Below, piece after piece: positions 42,982-52,457 of a stretch of 64,000 bases of DNA. The position numbers and the translations under genes were made by a program. The DNA is from Candidatus Saccharibacteria bacterium oral taxon 955 (lineage in GTDB: Bacteria; Patescibacteriota; Saccharimonadia; Saccharimonadales; Saccharimonadaceae). Position 1 is the first letter of the stretch. Each line of letters begins with the position of its first letter. The stretch is taken from positions 744,001-808,000 of the forward strand of contig CP047918.1 of the NCBI GenBank assembly GCA_010202265.1, written 5' to 3'. The notes below the pieces were generated by a model. That model did not search any database and was not told the origin of the DNA. It worked only from the letters and a program-made list of their open reading frames with translations.

Positions 42982-43137
42982 AATTTGGCACCTGTTTGTT
43001 TGTATTCTTAGCATACTATGGTATCGATAGTGAGCGCAAGCGTTTTGATATGTAAAGTTATCCACAAGCCTAGCAAAAAACTGTTTCTGTAGACGGTATC
43101 TCTAGTAAAGCTATTTTTAGGATAAAGTTTCCCACCC

Positions 43138-43165
43138 AAAAGACCCCCTAAAAGGAGGTCTTTTT
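43138..43165. terminator. Terminator of the 43182 gene
   Basis: AAAAGACCCCC / GGAGGTCTTTTT, one mismatch, T-runs both ways. Confidence 0.75.
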
Positions 43166-43181
43166 ACTATCACTCAAGTGA

Positions 43182-43388
43182 TTATTTTTTCTTTGAAACT
43201 GTCAGGAATCCATTACGTGGATTTTCTTTGACAACGCGATCTGCTGGCAAATCAACTGGAGTACCTTTTGCGTTCTTCTCTACCTTTGCAAAGAAGTAGA
43301 TAGTCTGTGGTTTACCGCCACGAAGTGTCACTTCGGTCTTGTGCAGGTAGTAGGTAACACCCTTTGAGTTAGTGTGCTTGTAGGCCAT
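43182..43388 (-). CDS. Small conserved-looking basic protein
   Basis: 68 residues: AYKHTNSKGVTYYLHKTEVTLRGG..., beta-rich and basic, ending VSKKK. Start at ATG 43388: AGGAGG lies 10 nt upstream, while the ATG at 43397 is only 1 nt from it. It resembles short proteins I associate with Saccharibacteria genomes; a nucleic-acid role is possible but unproven. Confidence 0.75.
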   Translation of the reverse strand: MAYKHTNSKGVTYYLHKTEVTLRGGKPQTIYFFAKVEKNAKGTPVDLPADRVVKENPRNGFLTVSKKK

Positions 43389-43497
43389 TGTAGTCATACC
43401 TCCTATTAGCTATTACAAGAGATAGCTTACCCCAGGGGGTTGAGGCTGTCAACACTTTTCACCTCTATTCTTCCTCTATAGCAAGGCTAGACAATCT

Positions 43498-44124
43498 CTA
43501 CAGCTGGCGATAGTGACGCCGAAGCAGTAATCTCAACACGCCAAGAGCGATCAATCTAACCACTGTAATTATCATTACAAAGAAAGTAGCAACGATTGAC
43601 CAACCTGCGAAATCAGGCGACCAGATGGGTGCATTAAACTCATAGCGATAGAGGGCTGGATTCGGAAGCTTGATAGTAGATGGATCAGTAACCTGCCCCT
43701 CTTTGGTTAGCTCCGCCAACATACAGTCCTGATAGGCCTTGCTGTAGCCCCGAATCGAGAGATTTGGGTTACAGACGGCATCAGCTCGCGCCTGAGGAGA
43801 GTCTGCACCCCCTGGGCTGTTGCCTGTCATCGCTTTTTTGACGTCTCGATTGTACTGTTCCTGTAAATAAAGCGTACCCGAGCTAGCGTTCATATGGCTA
43901 GATGAGAACCGCTGCAAGTCATAAAGTCGAGCTGAGGTTTCTTGTGCATCCCCTGCCTTGTCGGCTGACGTAACAGCGTTACGGCGAGCAATCATGCCAG
44001 TATTGTTGAGGCGTAGAAATGTCGCTGTTAGGAACAGCATCAATACTAAGACAATGATCAGTTGCCATGTCTTGATAGCTCGAATATGCTTGATGCTTTT
44101 TCGAAGTTGTCGATTATCGGCCAC
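43498..44124 (-). CDS. Membrane protein with two TM helices and a large outer loop
   Basis: 208 residues. TM at about 20-40 and 178-200, with a 135-residue polar region between them that has two Cys (about 117 and 133). No family recognised. Downstream of the MFS gene with a 46-nt gap counted on the minus strand order. Confidence 0.7.
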   Translation of the reverse strand: MADNRQLRKSIKHIRAIKTWQLIIVLVLMLFLTATFLRLNNTGMIARRNAVTSADKAGDAQETSARLYDLQRFSSSHMNASSGTLYLQEQYNRDVKKAMTGNSPGGADSPQARADAVCNPNLSIRGYSKAYQDCMLAELTKEGQVTDPSTIKLPNPALYRYEFNAPIWSPDFAGWSIVATFFVMIITVVRLIALGVLRLLLRRHYRQL

Positions 44125-44170
44125 TAATTAATCCCACCTCATATTGCTAGTGTCTTTAGTATACACTTTT

Positions 44171-45387
44171 TTAGCGTGCCGCGCGACTGACTATGAGCAT
44201 TATCAGCTCGTATGCGGCGGCCACGAAAAATAGCACCATAAACGCATTTTTTTGGTCAATTGTCATCAGCGCGACAGCAAGCACACAACAACCGAGCGCT
44301 GCACCGAGATTCAGCATCATCTCAACCATCATCATATAACTAATGCGGAAACCAGACGTATCAGCAACATCAAACAACACCCTGGTAAACGGCATAGCAT
44401 AAGCGCTCGTCGCTGTTTCGCTAGTAATGTTCGTTGCAATCACTGCCGGAGGTGTCTGGACAAAGGGTCGAAATACGTGAAGTATTGAGTTTACCACCGT
44501 ACCAAAGACTAGCAACACATCACCCTTTCGTTTATCTATCACACGACCAAACACCCAGGCAGCCACCATCGACACCAAAACACCGAGAGAGGCGATACTA
44601 CCGAGCGCCGCATACACCCCTCTCCAAGTCCACTAAACACAAATAGCGTTGCGAACAGCGCCCAGCCCATACCGCTAGCTACAAAATCAAATCCCACAAC
44701 AGTTTCTGCCACGAGACTCGGAATAGCCAGGCGCCAAGGAAAACCCCTAAAGCGCAACTTTGCACGTGTTACTGTAGGCTCTACAGTACGAAACAACGGC
44801 ACAGCCGAAAATACAAATAAAATCGATGCAAGAATAATCGTCGCCTCTGGAGACCATATCGACGCAATCGCTCCACCTACAAGCGGACTAATCACTCGTG
44901 CTATTTTTTCAACCTGCTGCATCCTGCCTATCTCTTTGCCGGCACGATCAATGTGCTTTACTTTGCTAAAGTTGATCATGTGACACATGTTGTATAAGGT
45001 AGTCGACATCTGCTGAAATAGGCCGAAGATAGCTATTGCAATCATCACATGATCATTTATCACTCCCACAAGCGCAAAAGCAACGAGCGAAGGAATACGC
45101 AGTAAGTTGGCAAGCAGTATACCGTGCTTTGGACCATAATAGGCCGCATATTTCGCTGCCAGATACGAAAACGGTATCTTCATCAAGTACCACACCGCAT
45201 AAAAGAGGGTAATAAAAATCAGACTATAACCTAATTTGTACAGATAAACAGCTGCAAAAAGATTGACGATATTAGCGGCAAATACGGTGATTAGGCGCGA
45301 CGTATAAAGTTCTGCTATTTGGTCAAATGAAACACTCCGCCAATAATGGCGACGTCGCAAAAGTCTACTAATAATTCGCCCTATCAT
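44171..45387 (-). pseudogene. MFS-type transporter with an apparent -1 frameshift
   Basis: The first frame (45387 to about 44621) covers TM helices 1-7 and ends out of frame (GEGCMRRSVV...). The rest (VYAALGSIASLGVLVSMVAAWVFG RVIDKRKG and on) lies in the -1 frame to 44171, with the MFS loop motif GRVIDKRKG. Four G at 44617-44620 (C on +) stand where five would give GEG-VYAALGS. Joined length about 405 residues, normal for a 12-TM MFS. Substrate unknown. Confidence 0.8.
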
Positions 45388-45518
45388 ATCTACCTTATGT
45401 GTAATACTTGTCGAGACAGTATACCATTTTGCTTATAGTATCTCTAGGTCAAAAGTAGCCATTTTTGTGCATTTAGGTTAAACATATATAAACTCCTGCT
45501 CGTGCTATACTAGCTTAC

Positions 45519-46781
45519 ATGAACATTTACTTCTGTGGAATTGGCGGAGTGGGTCTTGGTCCGCTAGCAGAAATTGCTCGCGACGCAGGTCACGTGGTGC
45601 GTGGCAGCGATCTTCATGACAGTCTGACGACCCAAGAACTACAGAGTCGAGGCATCAGTGTAAGCACCGATCAATCTGGCGACTATCTCGCCTACTGCCA
45701 TAGTCAGCAAAAGATTGACTGGTTTGTCTATACATCAGCGATCTCTCCAGACCACCCAGAATTGCTACGAGCTAAAGAGCTTGGAATATACACCGCCAAG
45801 CGTGATGAACTAATTAATTATATTATCAATGAGAAAAACCTAAAGCTCATCGCCGTTGCTGGTACTCACGGCAAAACAACTACTACAGCAATGGTCGTAT
45901 GGACATTCCGACAGTTAGGGATTCCTGTTAGTTTTTCAGTTGGCTCAACCATGAGTTTTGCCCCGAGCGGACACCTCGACCCAAAGTCAGAGTACTTTAT
46001 ATACGAGTGTGATGAATTTGACCGAAACTTTCTCCACTTTACGCCTCATCTTTCACTAATTACTGCGATCGACTATGATCACCCTGATACATATCCGACT
46101 GAGGAAGATTACGTCAATGCATTTACTGAGTTTATCAACCAGTCAAACCAGGCTATCATGTGGAAACATGATACGCTCATGAATGTTATTCCGCCCCGCA
46201 CAACATGGCAACTCAAAGATTCAGAGGTGATGGACTTTAAGATGCCAGGTGCTCATAACCGCGCTAACGCAACCCTTGTAGCAAAAGCATGTGAATATCT
46301 AAAACTTGGCAATCCCGCTCGCACCAGGACCGCTCTAGAATTATTTCCAGGTGCCTCACGCCGTTTCGAGCGTCTTGCACCAAATCTCTACACAGACTAC
46401 GGCCATCATCCGAAAGAAATCGCTGCTACACTACAAATGGCTCGCGAGATATCAGATCACGTTGTGCTCGTCTACCAACCACACCAAAACACTCGTCAGC
46501 ACCAGGTACGATCGAGTTATACGACATGTATGGAGCTTGCTGAGGAGATATTTTGGCTTCCCACTTATTGCTCTCGAGAGGACCCTAACCTCCCGACACT
46601 TGAACCACAAGAACTCACTAGCCAACTTTCGAATCGAAATATAGTTGTATACGCCGACATGAATGATGAACTATGGTCGCATATCGAGCAAGCACGCAAC
46701 AACGGTAAGCTTGTCCTCTGCATGGGTGCGGGCACGATTGACGGATGGGTGCGCAAAATGCTCAACCCTCATGGTTTCTAG
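45519..46781 (+). CDS. murC: UDP-N-acetylmuramate-L-alanine ligase MurC
   Basis: 420 residues. YFCGIGGVGLGPLAEIA (UDP-binding Rossmann motif), VAGTHGKTTTTAMV (ATP P-loop), YECDEFDRNFL, AIDYDHPDTYPT, and DYGHHPKEIAATL are the MurC motifs. Adds L-Ala to UDP-MurNAc. Start ATG 45519, 7 nt after TATACT: probably leaderless. Confidence 0.93.
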   Translation: MNIYFCGIGGVGLGPLAEIARDAGHVVRGSDLHDSLTTQELQSRGISVSTDQSGDYLAYCHSQQKIDWFVYTSAISPDHPELLRAKELGIYTAKRDELINYIINEKNLKLIAVAGTHGKTTTTAMVVWTFRQLGIPVSFSVGSTMSFAPSGHLDPKSEYFIYECDEFDRNFLHFTPHLSLITAIDYDHPDTYPTEEDYVNAFTEFINQSNQAIMWKHDTLMNVIPPRTTWQLKDSEVMDFKMPGAHNRANATLVAKACEYLKLGNPARTRTALELFPGASRRFERLAPNLYTDYGHHPKEIAATLQMAREISDHVVLVYQPHQNTRQHQVRSSYTTCMELAEEIFWLPTYCSREDPNLPTLEPQELTSQLSNRNIVVYADMNDELWSHIEQARNNGKLVLCMGAGTIDGWVRKMLNPHGF

Positions 46782-46927
46782 TAAGGACCCATAAAAAGAA
46801 ATTATCACTAAAAGGCTTGGTGTTACAATTTGCATCATATATTACACACCTACCTATTAAGTAGTCGTATAGCGAAAAATATTTTGACTAAAGATAACAT
46901 GAAAAACTAGATACCTGCTATGGGTAG

Positions 46928-47871
46928 TTATGAAACCGAGAAGTGATTCGCAACCAAAACTTCTGCAATAATATACGCCAACCACAGCCCAACAAGTATT
47001 AGTGACTCACGTCGATGTAAACGATAGTTTGACCGAAACAGTATAATCAATATAATTGACGCTATAACCATAGAGCCACCAGCTACATAGGCGATGCGTT
47101 GTGGGAATGTAAATGGTGACATAAGAGCGACGATACCTATAACCGTTGTCGCATCGGCAAGTACCGAACCGAGAACATCACCAACTGCTAATCCGTGATT
47201 ATGAGACTTTATCGCTTTTATACCAAAAAACACCTCTGGAACGGTCGTGCCCAGACTAACAATCAGGATACCAACTAGTATTGGTGCAATCCCAAGCGTA
47301 GTCGCAAGTTGATGGGCGGACTGGACTGTAAAATGTGCCCCCGCCAGTAGCATCGCCATACTACCAATAAGCAGTGTCATGTTCAGCGCATGGTGCTTTA
47401 GCCCGCGCTCCCTGGTTTTTACATCAACACTACGCTTAAATACAAAGAAGCTAAATATCAGTCCGACAACAAGCAGTACCGCCCCTCTGCGCGCGAGAAC
47501 TCTCCGTCTAGTCCGAGTAGTATCGGGATTGTGAGAAATAATGGATATATGGCAACTTTTCGATAAAGACCCTTTTCAATCCGAAGCCCAGACTTGCCAG
47601 CCACAAACGCCAAAATTACAAAAACAATCGTCAAATCAGTAACATTTGACCCAAGCAAAGTACCCACACCAAACGACGGATTACCCTGCAGACTAGAGGA
47701 AACGGCAATAAATGTCTCTGGCAAAATTGAAATAAACGACACCACAAAAAACCCGACAAGATAGCGTGGCACACGAAACCCCTCCGCTACCTTCTCGGAA
47801 TATTTTGTTGCAAAGCCCGCCCCTTGAGCAACAACGTAAAGCGACAGTACGAGTAAGGCTATATCTTCCAT
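46928..47871 (-). pseudogene. Cation/Ca2+ antiporter (CaCA) with an apparent -1 frameshift
   Basis: Two frames: 47871-47486 with the first alpha repeat (FFVVSFISILPETFIAVSSSLQGNPSFGVGTLLGSNVTDL, containing G-S-N) and 47485-46928 with the second (LIVSLGTTVPEVFFGIKAI, GDVLGSVLADATTVIG). Four G at 47482-47485 (C on +) stand where five would give EGAVLLVVGLIF. Joined, about 314 residues and 10 TM helices, normal for the family. Confidence 0.82.
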
Positions 47872-47901
47872 TGATTTTTATGTTAAAAGTATATACTTTT
47901 A

Positions 47902-48576
47902 TTATGACAAATGGTCTAAAGATTGTCCAATCGGTGGACGTGCACGTACGAATGAGGTAGTTCGACCGTCGTCGAGCCAGCGTGTCTCGTAGCTGGTCAG
48001 TATCTTGTAGTCGTCCGACAGGTCACTCTCATGAAGATTAAACGCCAACTCATCAATTAGCCACCCCTCTCCGACCAATTGTTCTAGCGTCCATGCAAAA
48101 AAATCCGGGGAGTCGTGCTTGATATAAAGCCCTCCATCTGGTCGCAAAATATCATGATATCGCCGGAGAAATGTCGGGTGCGTCATACGCCTCCCAGCAC
48201 TGCGTTGACGAGGAAACGGATCAGAAAACGTTAGCCAAATTTTACTTACCTGATGGGCAGGAAACAGCTCACCGATCTGATCAGCGCGCGCTCTTATAAA
48301 CGAAATATTCTCCACACCCTCCTCGAGTGCCCGATAAGCTCCAAATTGAAGCCTATCCGCCTTTACGTCAACAGCTACAACTCGCTTTTCAGGGTGACGT
48401 TTTGCAAGCTCTAGCGAAAATAAGCCAGTTCCCGCCCCAACCTCAACTATATCGACGGCCTGTCGTTGCCACTCCTCAAACTCAAAACAGTTCTTGGCAT
48501 TGTGAAATTTTGCAAATTTATATTTTTTACGCTTGCGGGTGATTATGAAGTCGTTTGGGTCTAATAATTCACTCAT
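47902..48576 (-). CDS. trmB: tRNA (guanine-N7)-methyltransferase TrmB
   Basis: 224 residues. SAM site VEVGAGTGLFSLELAKRHPEKRVVAVDVK, then ISFIRARADQIGELF, and the TrmB motif IWLTFSDPFPRQRSAGRRMTHPTFLRRYHDIL. Methylates G46 of tRNA. Start ATG 48576 is 7 nt after TATAAT (48584-48589). Divergent from mscS. Confidence 0.93.
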   Translation of the reverse strand: MSELLDPNDFIITRKRKKYKFAKFHNAKNCFEFEEWQRQAVDIVEVGAGTGLFSLELAKRHPEKRVVAVDVKADRLQFGAYRALEEGVENISFIRARADQIGELFPAHQVSKIWLTFSDPFPRQRSAGRRMTHPTFLRRYHDILRPDGGLYIKHDSPDFFAWTLEQLVGEGWLIDELAFNLHESDLSDDYKILTSYETRWLDDGRTTSFVRARPPIGQSLDHLS

Positions 48577-48669
48577 TCACTTAATTATAGCGTGACTTAT
48601 CGACCGAAAAAAACCATATAAGTAACAGCACGATCATACCTATAGCGACTAGTGGTATACTATAGGCAT

Positions 48670-49509
48670 ATGCTTGAAACACTAACCCAATGCGCAACCA
48701 CAATTCTAATCGGTCTTGCCTGTTATTGGCTTGGGCCACTTATCATCAACTGGCTAATGACCCACATATTTGTTACTCATTACCAGCGAACTTTACACAA
48801 AAAAGACCTCGAGAAGCGCCAGCGTACCCTGGGCGGTATGTTTACGAATGTTTGGCGTATCATCGTCGTAGTTATAGCCTTGTATTTTATTCTGCAGGCT
48901 GTCATTGGTAAGGAGCAAGCATTCACGCTTCTTGCGCCACTGTTCGCTAGTGCCGGCATCATTGGCGTCGCTCTCGGTTTTGGCGCTCAGTCTCTCGTCA
49001 AGGACTTTATCTCGGGTATTTTTATAATTAGCGAAAATCAATATCGTGTCGGTGATGTTATCGAAATCGAAGGTTTTGGCGGTACCGTTGAGCGCATAGG
49101 TGTAAGGTCGACAGTTATACGTGATGTTGACGGCAACGTTCATTTCTTCCCCAACGGCATGGTACAGCATATTATTAACAAAACCATGGGCTACAGTATG
49201 GCGCGATTCACTCTAGCAGTAGCGCCAGACACCGACATCGATAAAGTCGCAAAGATTATTGACAAAATTGGACTTAAACTTGCCTCAGAAGAAAAATGGA
49301 AAGATAAAGTCCTTGAGGCGCCTCGTTATGTGATGATGGGTGAATTTACTGCAACCGCCATCAATCTAATCGTCTCAGGCAAAACCCAACCTTCTGACCA
49401 ATGGAGCGTTACCGCAGAAATGCGCCGTAGGATCCTAGAGAAATTCGACCAAGAGGGAATTGAGATCGGTACCATACCAGTAATTCCGACTACCCCAAAG
49501 AAAAAATAA
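48670..49509 (+). CDS. mscS: Small-conductance mechanosensitive channel MscS
   Basis: 279 residues. TM helices near 10-30, 60-85 and the pore helix; APLFASAGIIGVALGFGAQSLVKDFISGIFIISENQYRVGDVIEI is the MscS pore/beta signature. C-terminal cytoplasmic cage. Start ATG 48670 is 8 nt after TATACT (48656-48661). Confidence 0.93.
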   Translation: MLETLTQCATTILIGLACYWLGPLIINWLMTHIFVTHYQRTLHKKDLEKRQRTLGGMFTNVWRIIVVVIALYFILQAVIGKEQAFTLLAPLFASAGIIGVALGFGAQSLVKDFISGIFIISENQYRVGDVIEIEGFGGTVERIGVRSTVIRDVDGNVHFFPNGMVQHIINKTMGYSMARFTLAVAPDTDIDKVAKIIDKIGLKLASEEKWKDKVLEAPRYVMMGEFTATAINLIVSGKTQPSDQWSVTAEMRRRILEKFDQEGIEIGTIPVIPTTPKKK

Positions 49510-49514
49510 CTAAA

Positions 49515-49904
49515 CTATTGCTCTACTTCAGTATCATTGGGAGCCAATAGCTGAAGTGACGTATCGCTGAGGGCTTTTTTGTCGAAACTTTCAACATTAG
49601 TAACACGCGTGGCACGCTTATCGTAGCGACCATAAAACGACTTAAACGCCGACTCATCAAGTGCACCAGTCGCCGGGAAAGTATCATTTGCGTCCTCGCC
49701 ACGCTGGGCATCTTTGCGAATTGACTGATAGCCTGGACGACTGAGATCGACTTGTTCAGCTCCACTAAGTTTATATAGACTCAGCCCAACCCCAACTAAT
49801 ACAGACGCAATAATGATAACCATCGCAATAAGCATAAAAAATCTGTGGCGCTGCCACTGCGTCATAGTTACCGCCTCTTGCTTCAGAGATTCAACTGTAG
49901 TCAT
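49515..49904 (-). CDS. Membrane-anchored protein, unknown
   Basis: 129 residues. One TM helix (about 22-46), then a polar outer part. Overlaps the previous gene by ATGA (49901-49904), so both probably act together at the envelope. Confidence 0.7.
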   Translation of the reverse strand: MTTVESLKQEAVTMTQWQRHRFFMLIAMVIIIASVLVGVGLSLYKLSGAEQVDLSRPGYQSIRKDAQRGEDANDTFPATGALDESAFKSFYGRYDKRATRVTNVESFDKKALSDTSLQLLAPNDTEVEQ

Positions 49905-50446
49905 CTAGCGTAACTCCCTGTCTTTGCTTGAACCTGCATGCGTATCGTTTCGACTCCATCACGGTACGTTTTTACGAGCCCTGCAAGCGAAAGAACTTTC
50001 TCTCTAACTGCCGCCCTCTGTGAACGTGCAAGGATAATCGTATCGTAAAACGTAACTGGTTGATCGCTACACTTCATCTGCATGGCCCTTAGCATAGTCT
50101 GTTCGTATTGCTGATAAAGACTACGAAACTCATCAATCTGCTTATTGTACTCAACCGTAGTTTTTGTGAGTGCAACACCGTCAAGTTTTGCTAACGCTAC
50201 TCGGCTATTCATTGGCGCCATGTACTTAGTTGAAATCGTTTCATGCTCCTGGCCAAGGTGAACCCGCGAGAGCGCATCGCTCGAGTGAATTCCAGTCAAT
50301 GTCGCCTGTACGCTCTGGCAATTTGTACGGATCATCGCAATTTGGCTAGCGTTAAGCATCAGTACACTCTCTAGATCCTCGGCATATGTAACAGGCCCAA
50401 TCACGAGGGTAAGTATGGCGCTAGCAATCAATACACGTTTTAGCAT
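49901..50446 (-). CDS. Secreted helical protein, unknown
   Basis: 181 residues. Signal peptide (LKRVLIASAILTLVIGPVTYA). The mature part is helical with two Cys. The start ATG 50446 follows a TTGACC-17-GATAAT promoter by 8 nt. Confidence 0.75.
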   Translation of the reverse strand: MLKRVLIASAILTLVIGPVTYAEDLESVLMLNASQIAMIRTNCQSVQATLTGIHSSDALSRVHLGQEHETISTKYMAPMNSRVALAKLDGVALTKTTVEYNKQIDEFRSLYQQYEQTMLRAMQMKCSDQPVTFYDTIILARSQRAAVREKVLSLAGLVKTYRDGVETIRMQVQAKTGSYAR

Positions 50447-50516
50447 CTTGCTTCATTATCTCTCAGCCAAGCCACTTGGTCAAACATGGCGCCAACCTAG
50501 GAGACTCTTTAAGTAT

Positions 50517-52292
50517 CTAAAGTCCAAGCTCGTTAAGTTGCATTGGGTCGACTGTTGACGGCGAGTCCATCATTACATCGACACCCGAACCGTTCTTTGG
50601 AAAGGCCAAGGTCTCGCGGACATTAGTTTCGTCAATGAGTTCCATGAGAATTCGGTCAACACCAAAGGCACAGCCAGCGTGTGGTGGTGCGCCGTATTTG
50701 AAGGCGTTTAGCATGGCGCCAAACTTTTCCTCGACGTAGCTTTCGCTAAAGCCAAGTAGGTCAAACACTTTGTATAGCACTGCTGGGTTGTGGTTGCGCA
50801 CGCCACCGGAGCAAATTTCGTAGCCATTCATCACCATGTCGAACTGGTCAGCCACGATAGCGAGCTTGTCAGCGTCAGTCGTCGCCGATTCCAGTGCTTG
50901 CAGCCCACCCTTTGGCATGCCAAATGGGTTGTGACCAAAGTCAAGCTTCTTGCCGTGGTCGTCCCATTCGTAGAACGGAAAATCGATAATCCAGGCAAAG
51001 GCCACCACGCTCGGGTCTTTCAGGTTGAAATGAGTAGCAAATTCGTTTCGCAAGCGACCAAGCACGGCGTTGACGACCGGGCGAGTGTCGGCACCAAAGA
51101 AAACTGCGTCGCCATCAGCCGCACCAGTTTTTTGCTGAATCCCCGTGAGCTCTGTTTCGCTCAAGAACTTGGCAATTGGTGATTTTGCCTCGCCATCTTG
51201 GTAGGTGATGTAAGCTAAGCCGCCTGCCCCTTCACTCTTAGCAATGTCAGTGAATTGGTCGATTTGCTTACGGCTGAGACTGGCGCCATTTTTAACGCAA
51301 ATCGCCTTGATACATTCGGCGTTTTTTAACACGCCAAATTCAGTGTTGGCGAATACATCGGTCAGCTCAATCAGCTCCATGCCAAAACGTAGGTCCGGCT
51401 TGTCCGAGCCATACGTCTCCATGGCGTCGCGATAGGAAATACGCGGAATTGGACTGCCGTCACCGACCGCGAGACCGCTCAAGTCCAGCAACTTCTTGCC
51501 CGCAAACTCAGTCGCGAGCTGCCGCATCAACGGTTCGACCTCACGGCGAACCTCCTCTCCATCCTCAACGAAGCTCATCTCGAGATCCAGCTGATAAAAC
51601 TCGCCGTACAATCGATCGGCCCGCGGATCTTCATCGCGAAAACACGCCGCCAACTGGTAATATCGCGGCACACCGCCAACCATCAGCAATTGCTTGAACT
51701 GCTGCGGTGCTTGCGGCAGCGCGTAAAACTTATTTTCCTGCAAACGACTTGGGATCAGAAAATCGCGCGCACCTTCGGGGCTGGAATTTGCCAAAATCGG
51801 CGTCTGAATCTCAATGAAATCACGGTCATCCATGTACTGATGCATCCGTCGGTACATTTCGGCGCGTTTTTTCAGCATCTGTTGCATCTTCGGACGGCGC
51901 AGGTCGAGATAGCGATACTTAAAGCGCAAGTCCTCGCCCGCCTGGTTTTCCTCAGCAAACGGCTGGATTGGCAGAGTTTCAGCCCGGTTCAAAATTACAA
52001 TAGAGTCTACGGCAATCTCAATTGCTCCAGTTGGAATCTTGTCGTTCTGAAGATCACTAGCGCGCTCCCTCACCTGACCTTCGGCACAGATTACATATTC
52101 ATCGCGTAGTTCCTCGGCGTGAGCAAACGCATCTGGAGTATCTGGATTGGCTACGAGCTGGACAATACCAGTATGGTCACGTAAGTCAATAAAAATCAGC
52201 CCACCATGATCTCGCCGGGAGTGCACCCAGCCGCTCACCATAACGCGCTGGTTGACCATAGCTGGCGTTAGCTTAGTGTAGGTTCGTTTCAT
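50517..52292 (-). CDS. aspS: Aspartyl-tRNA synthetase
   Basis: 591 residues, bacterial type. N-terminal OB fold (VMVSGWVHSRRDHGGLIFIDLRDH), class II motif 1 around FIEIQTPILANSSPEGARDF, motif 2 YQLAACFRDEDPRADR, a GAD insert, and motif 3 GCAFGVDRILMELI. AAGGA ribosome binding site and a structured leader. Charges tRNA-Asp. Confidence 0.96.
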   Translation of the reverse strand: MKRTYTKLTPAMVNQRVMVSGWVHSRRDHGGLIFIDLRDHTGIVQLVANPDTPDAFAHAEELRDEYVICAEGQVRERASDLQNDKIPTGAIEIAVDSIVILNRAETLPIQPFAEENQAGEDLRFKYRYLDLRRPKMQQMLKKRAEMYRRMHQYMDDRDFIEIQTPILANSSPEGARDFLIPSRLQENKFYALPQAPQQFKQLLMVGGVPRYYQLAACFRDEDPRADRLYGEFYQLDLEMSFVEDGEEVRREVEPLMRQLATEFAGKKLLDLSGLAVGDGSPIPRISYRDAMETYGSDKPDLRFGMELIELTDVFANTEFGVLKNAECIKAICVKNGASLSRKQIDQFTDIAKSEGAGGLAYITYQDGEAKSPIAKFLSETELTGIQQKTGAADGDAVFFGADTRPVVNAVLGRLRNEFATHFNLKDPSVVAFAWIIDFPFYEWDDHGKKLDFGHNPFGMPKGGLQALESATTDADKLAIVADQFDMVMNGYEICSGGVRNHNPAVLYKVFDLLGFSESYVEEKFGAMLNAFKYGAPPHAGCAFGVDRILMELIDETNVRETLAFPKNGSGVDVMMDSPSTVDPMQLNELGL

Positions 52293-52333
52293 AAAAATTC
52301 CTTGTTTAGATTAGTCGCTAGTTAGCTAGTCAT

Positions 52334-52380
52334 GGGTCGCATACACATTTCTGCGTCGCTCTACGCAAAAATGCCGACCC
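52334..52380 (-). promoter_or_regulatory. Hairpin in the aspS 5' leader
   Basis: On the minus strand GGGTCGGCAT...TTTGCGT pairs with ACGCAGAAA...ATGCGACCC around AGAGCG: about 17 pairs with small bulges. It lies about 40 nt upstream of the aspS ribosome binding site. It could be a regulatory leader; no T-box sequence was recognised. Confidence 0.5.
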
Positions 52381-52457
52381 GTTAATTACTATTACTGACG
52401 CCTGCTATGTATATCATTTACGCTATACTTTACCACTATTACGGTAAGTTGTCTATT

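Noticed and set aside
42922..43010. 6S RNA or another known housekeeping RNA
   Set aside because: The hairpin is too short and GC-rich, with no open-complex-like bubble; it looks like a terminator.
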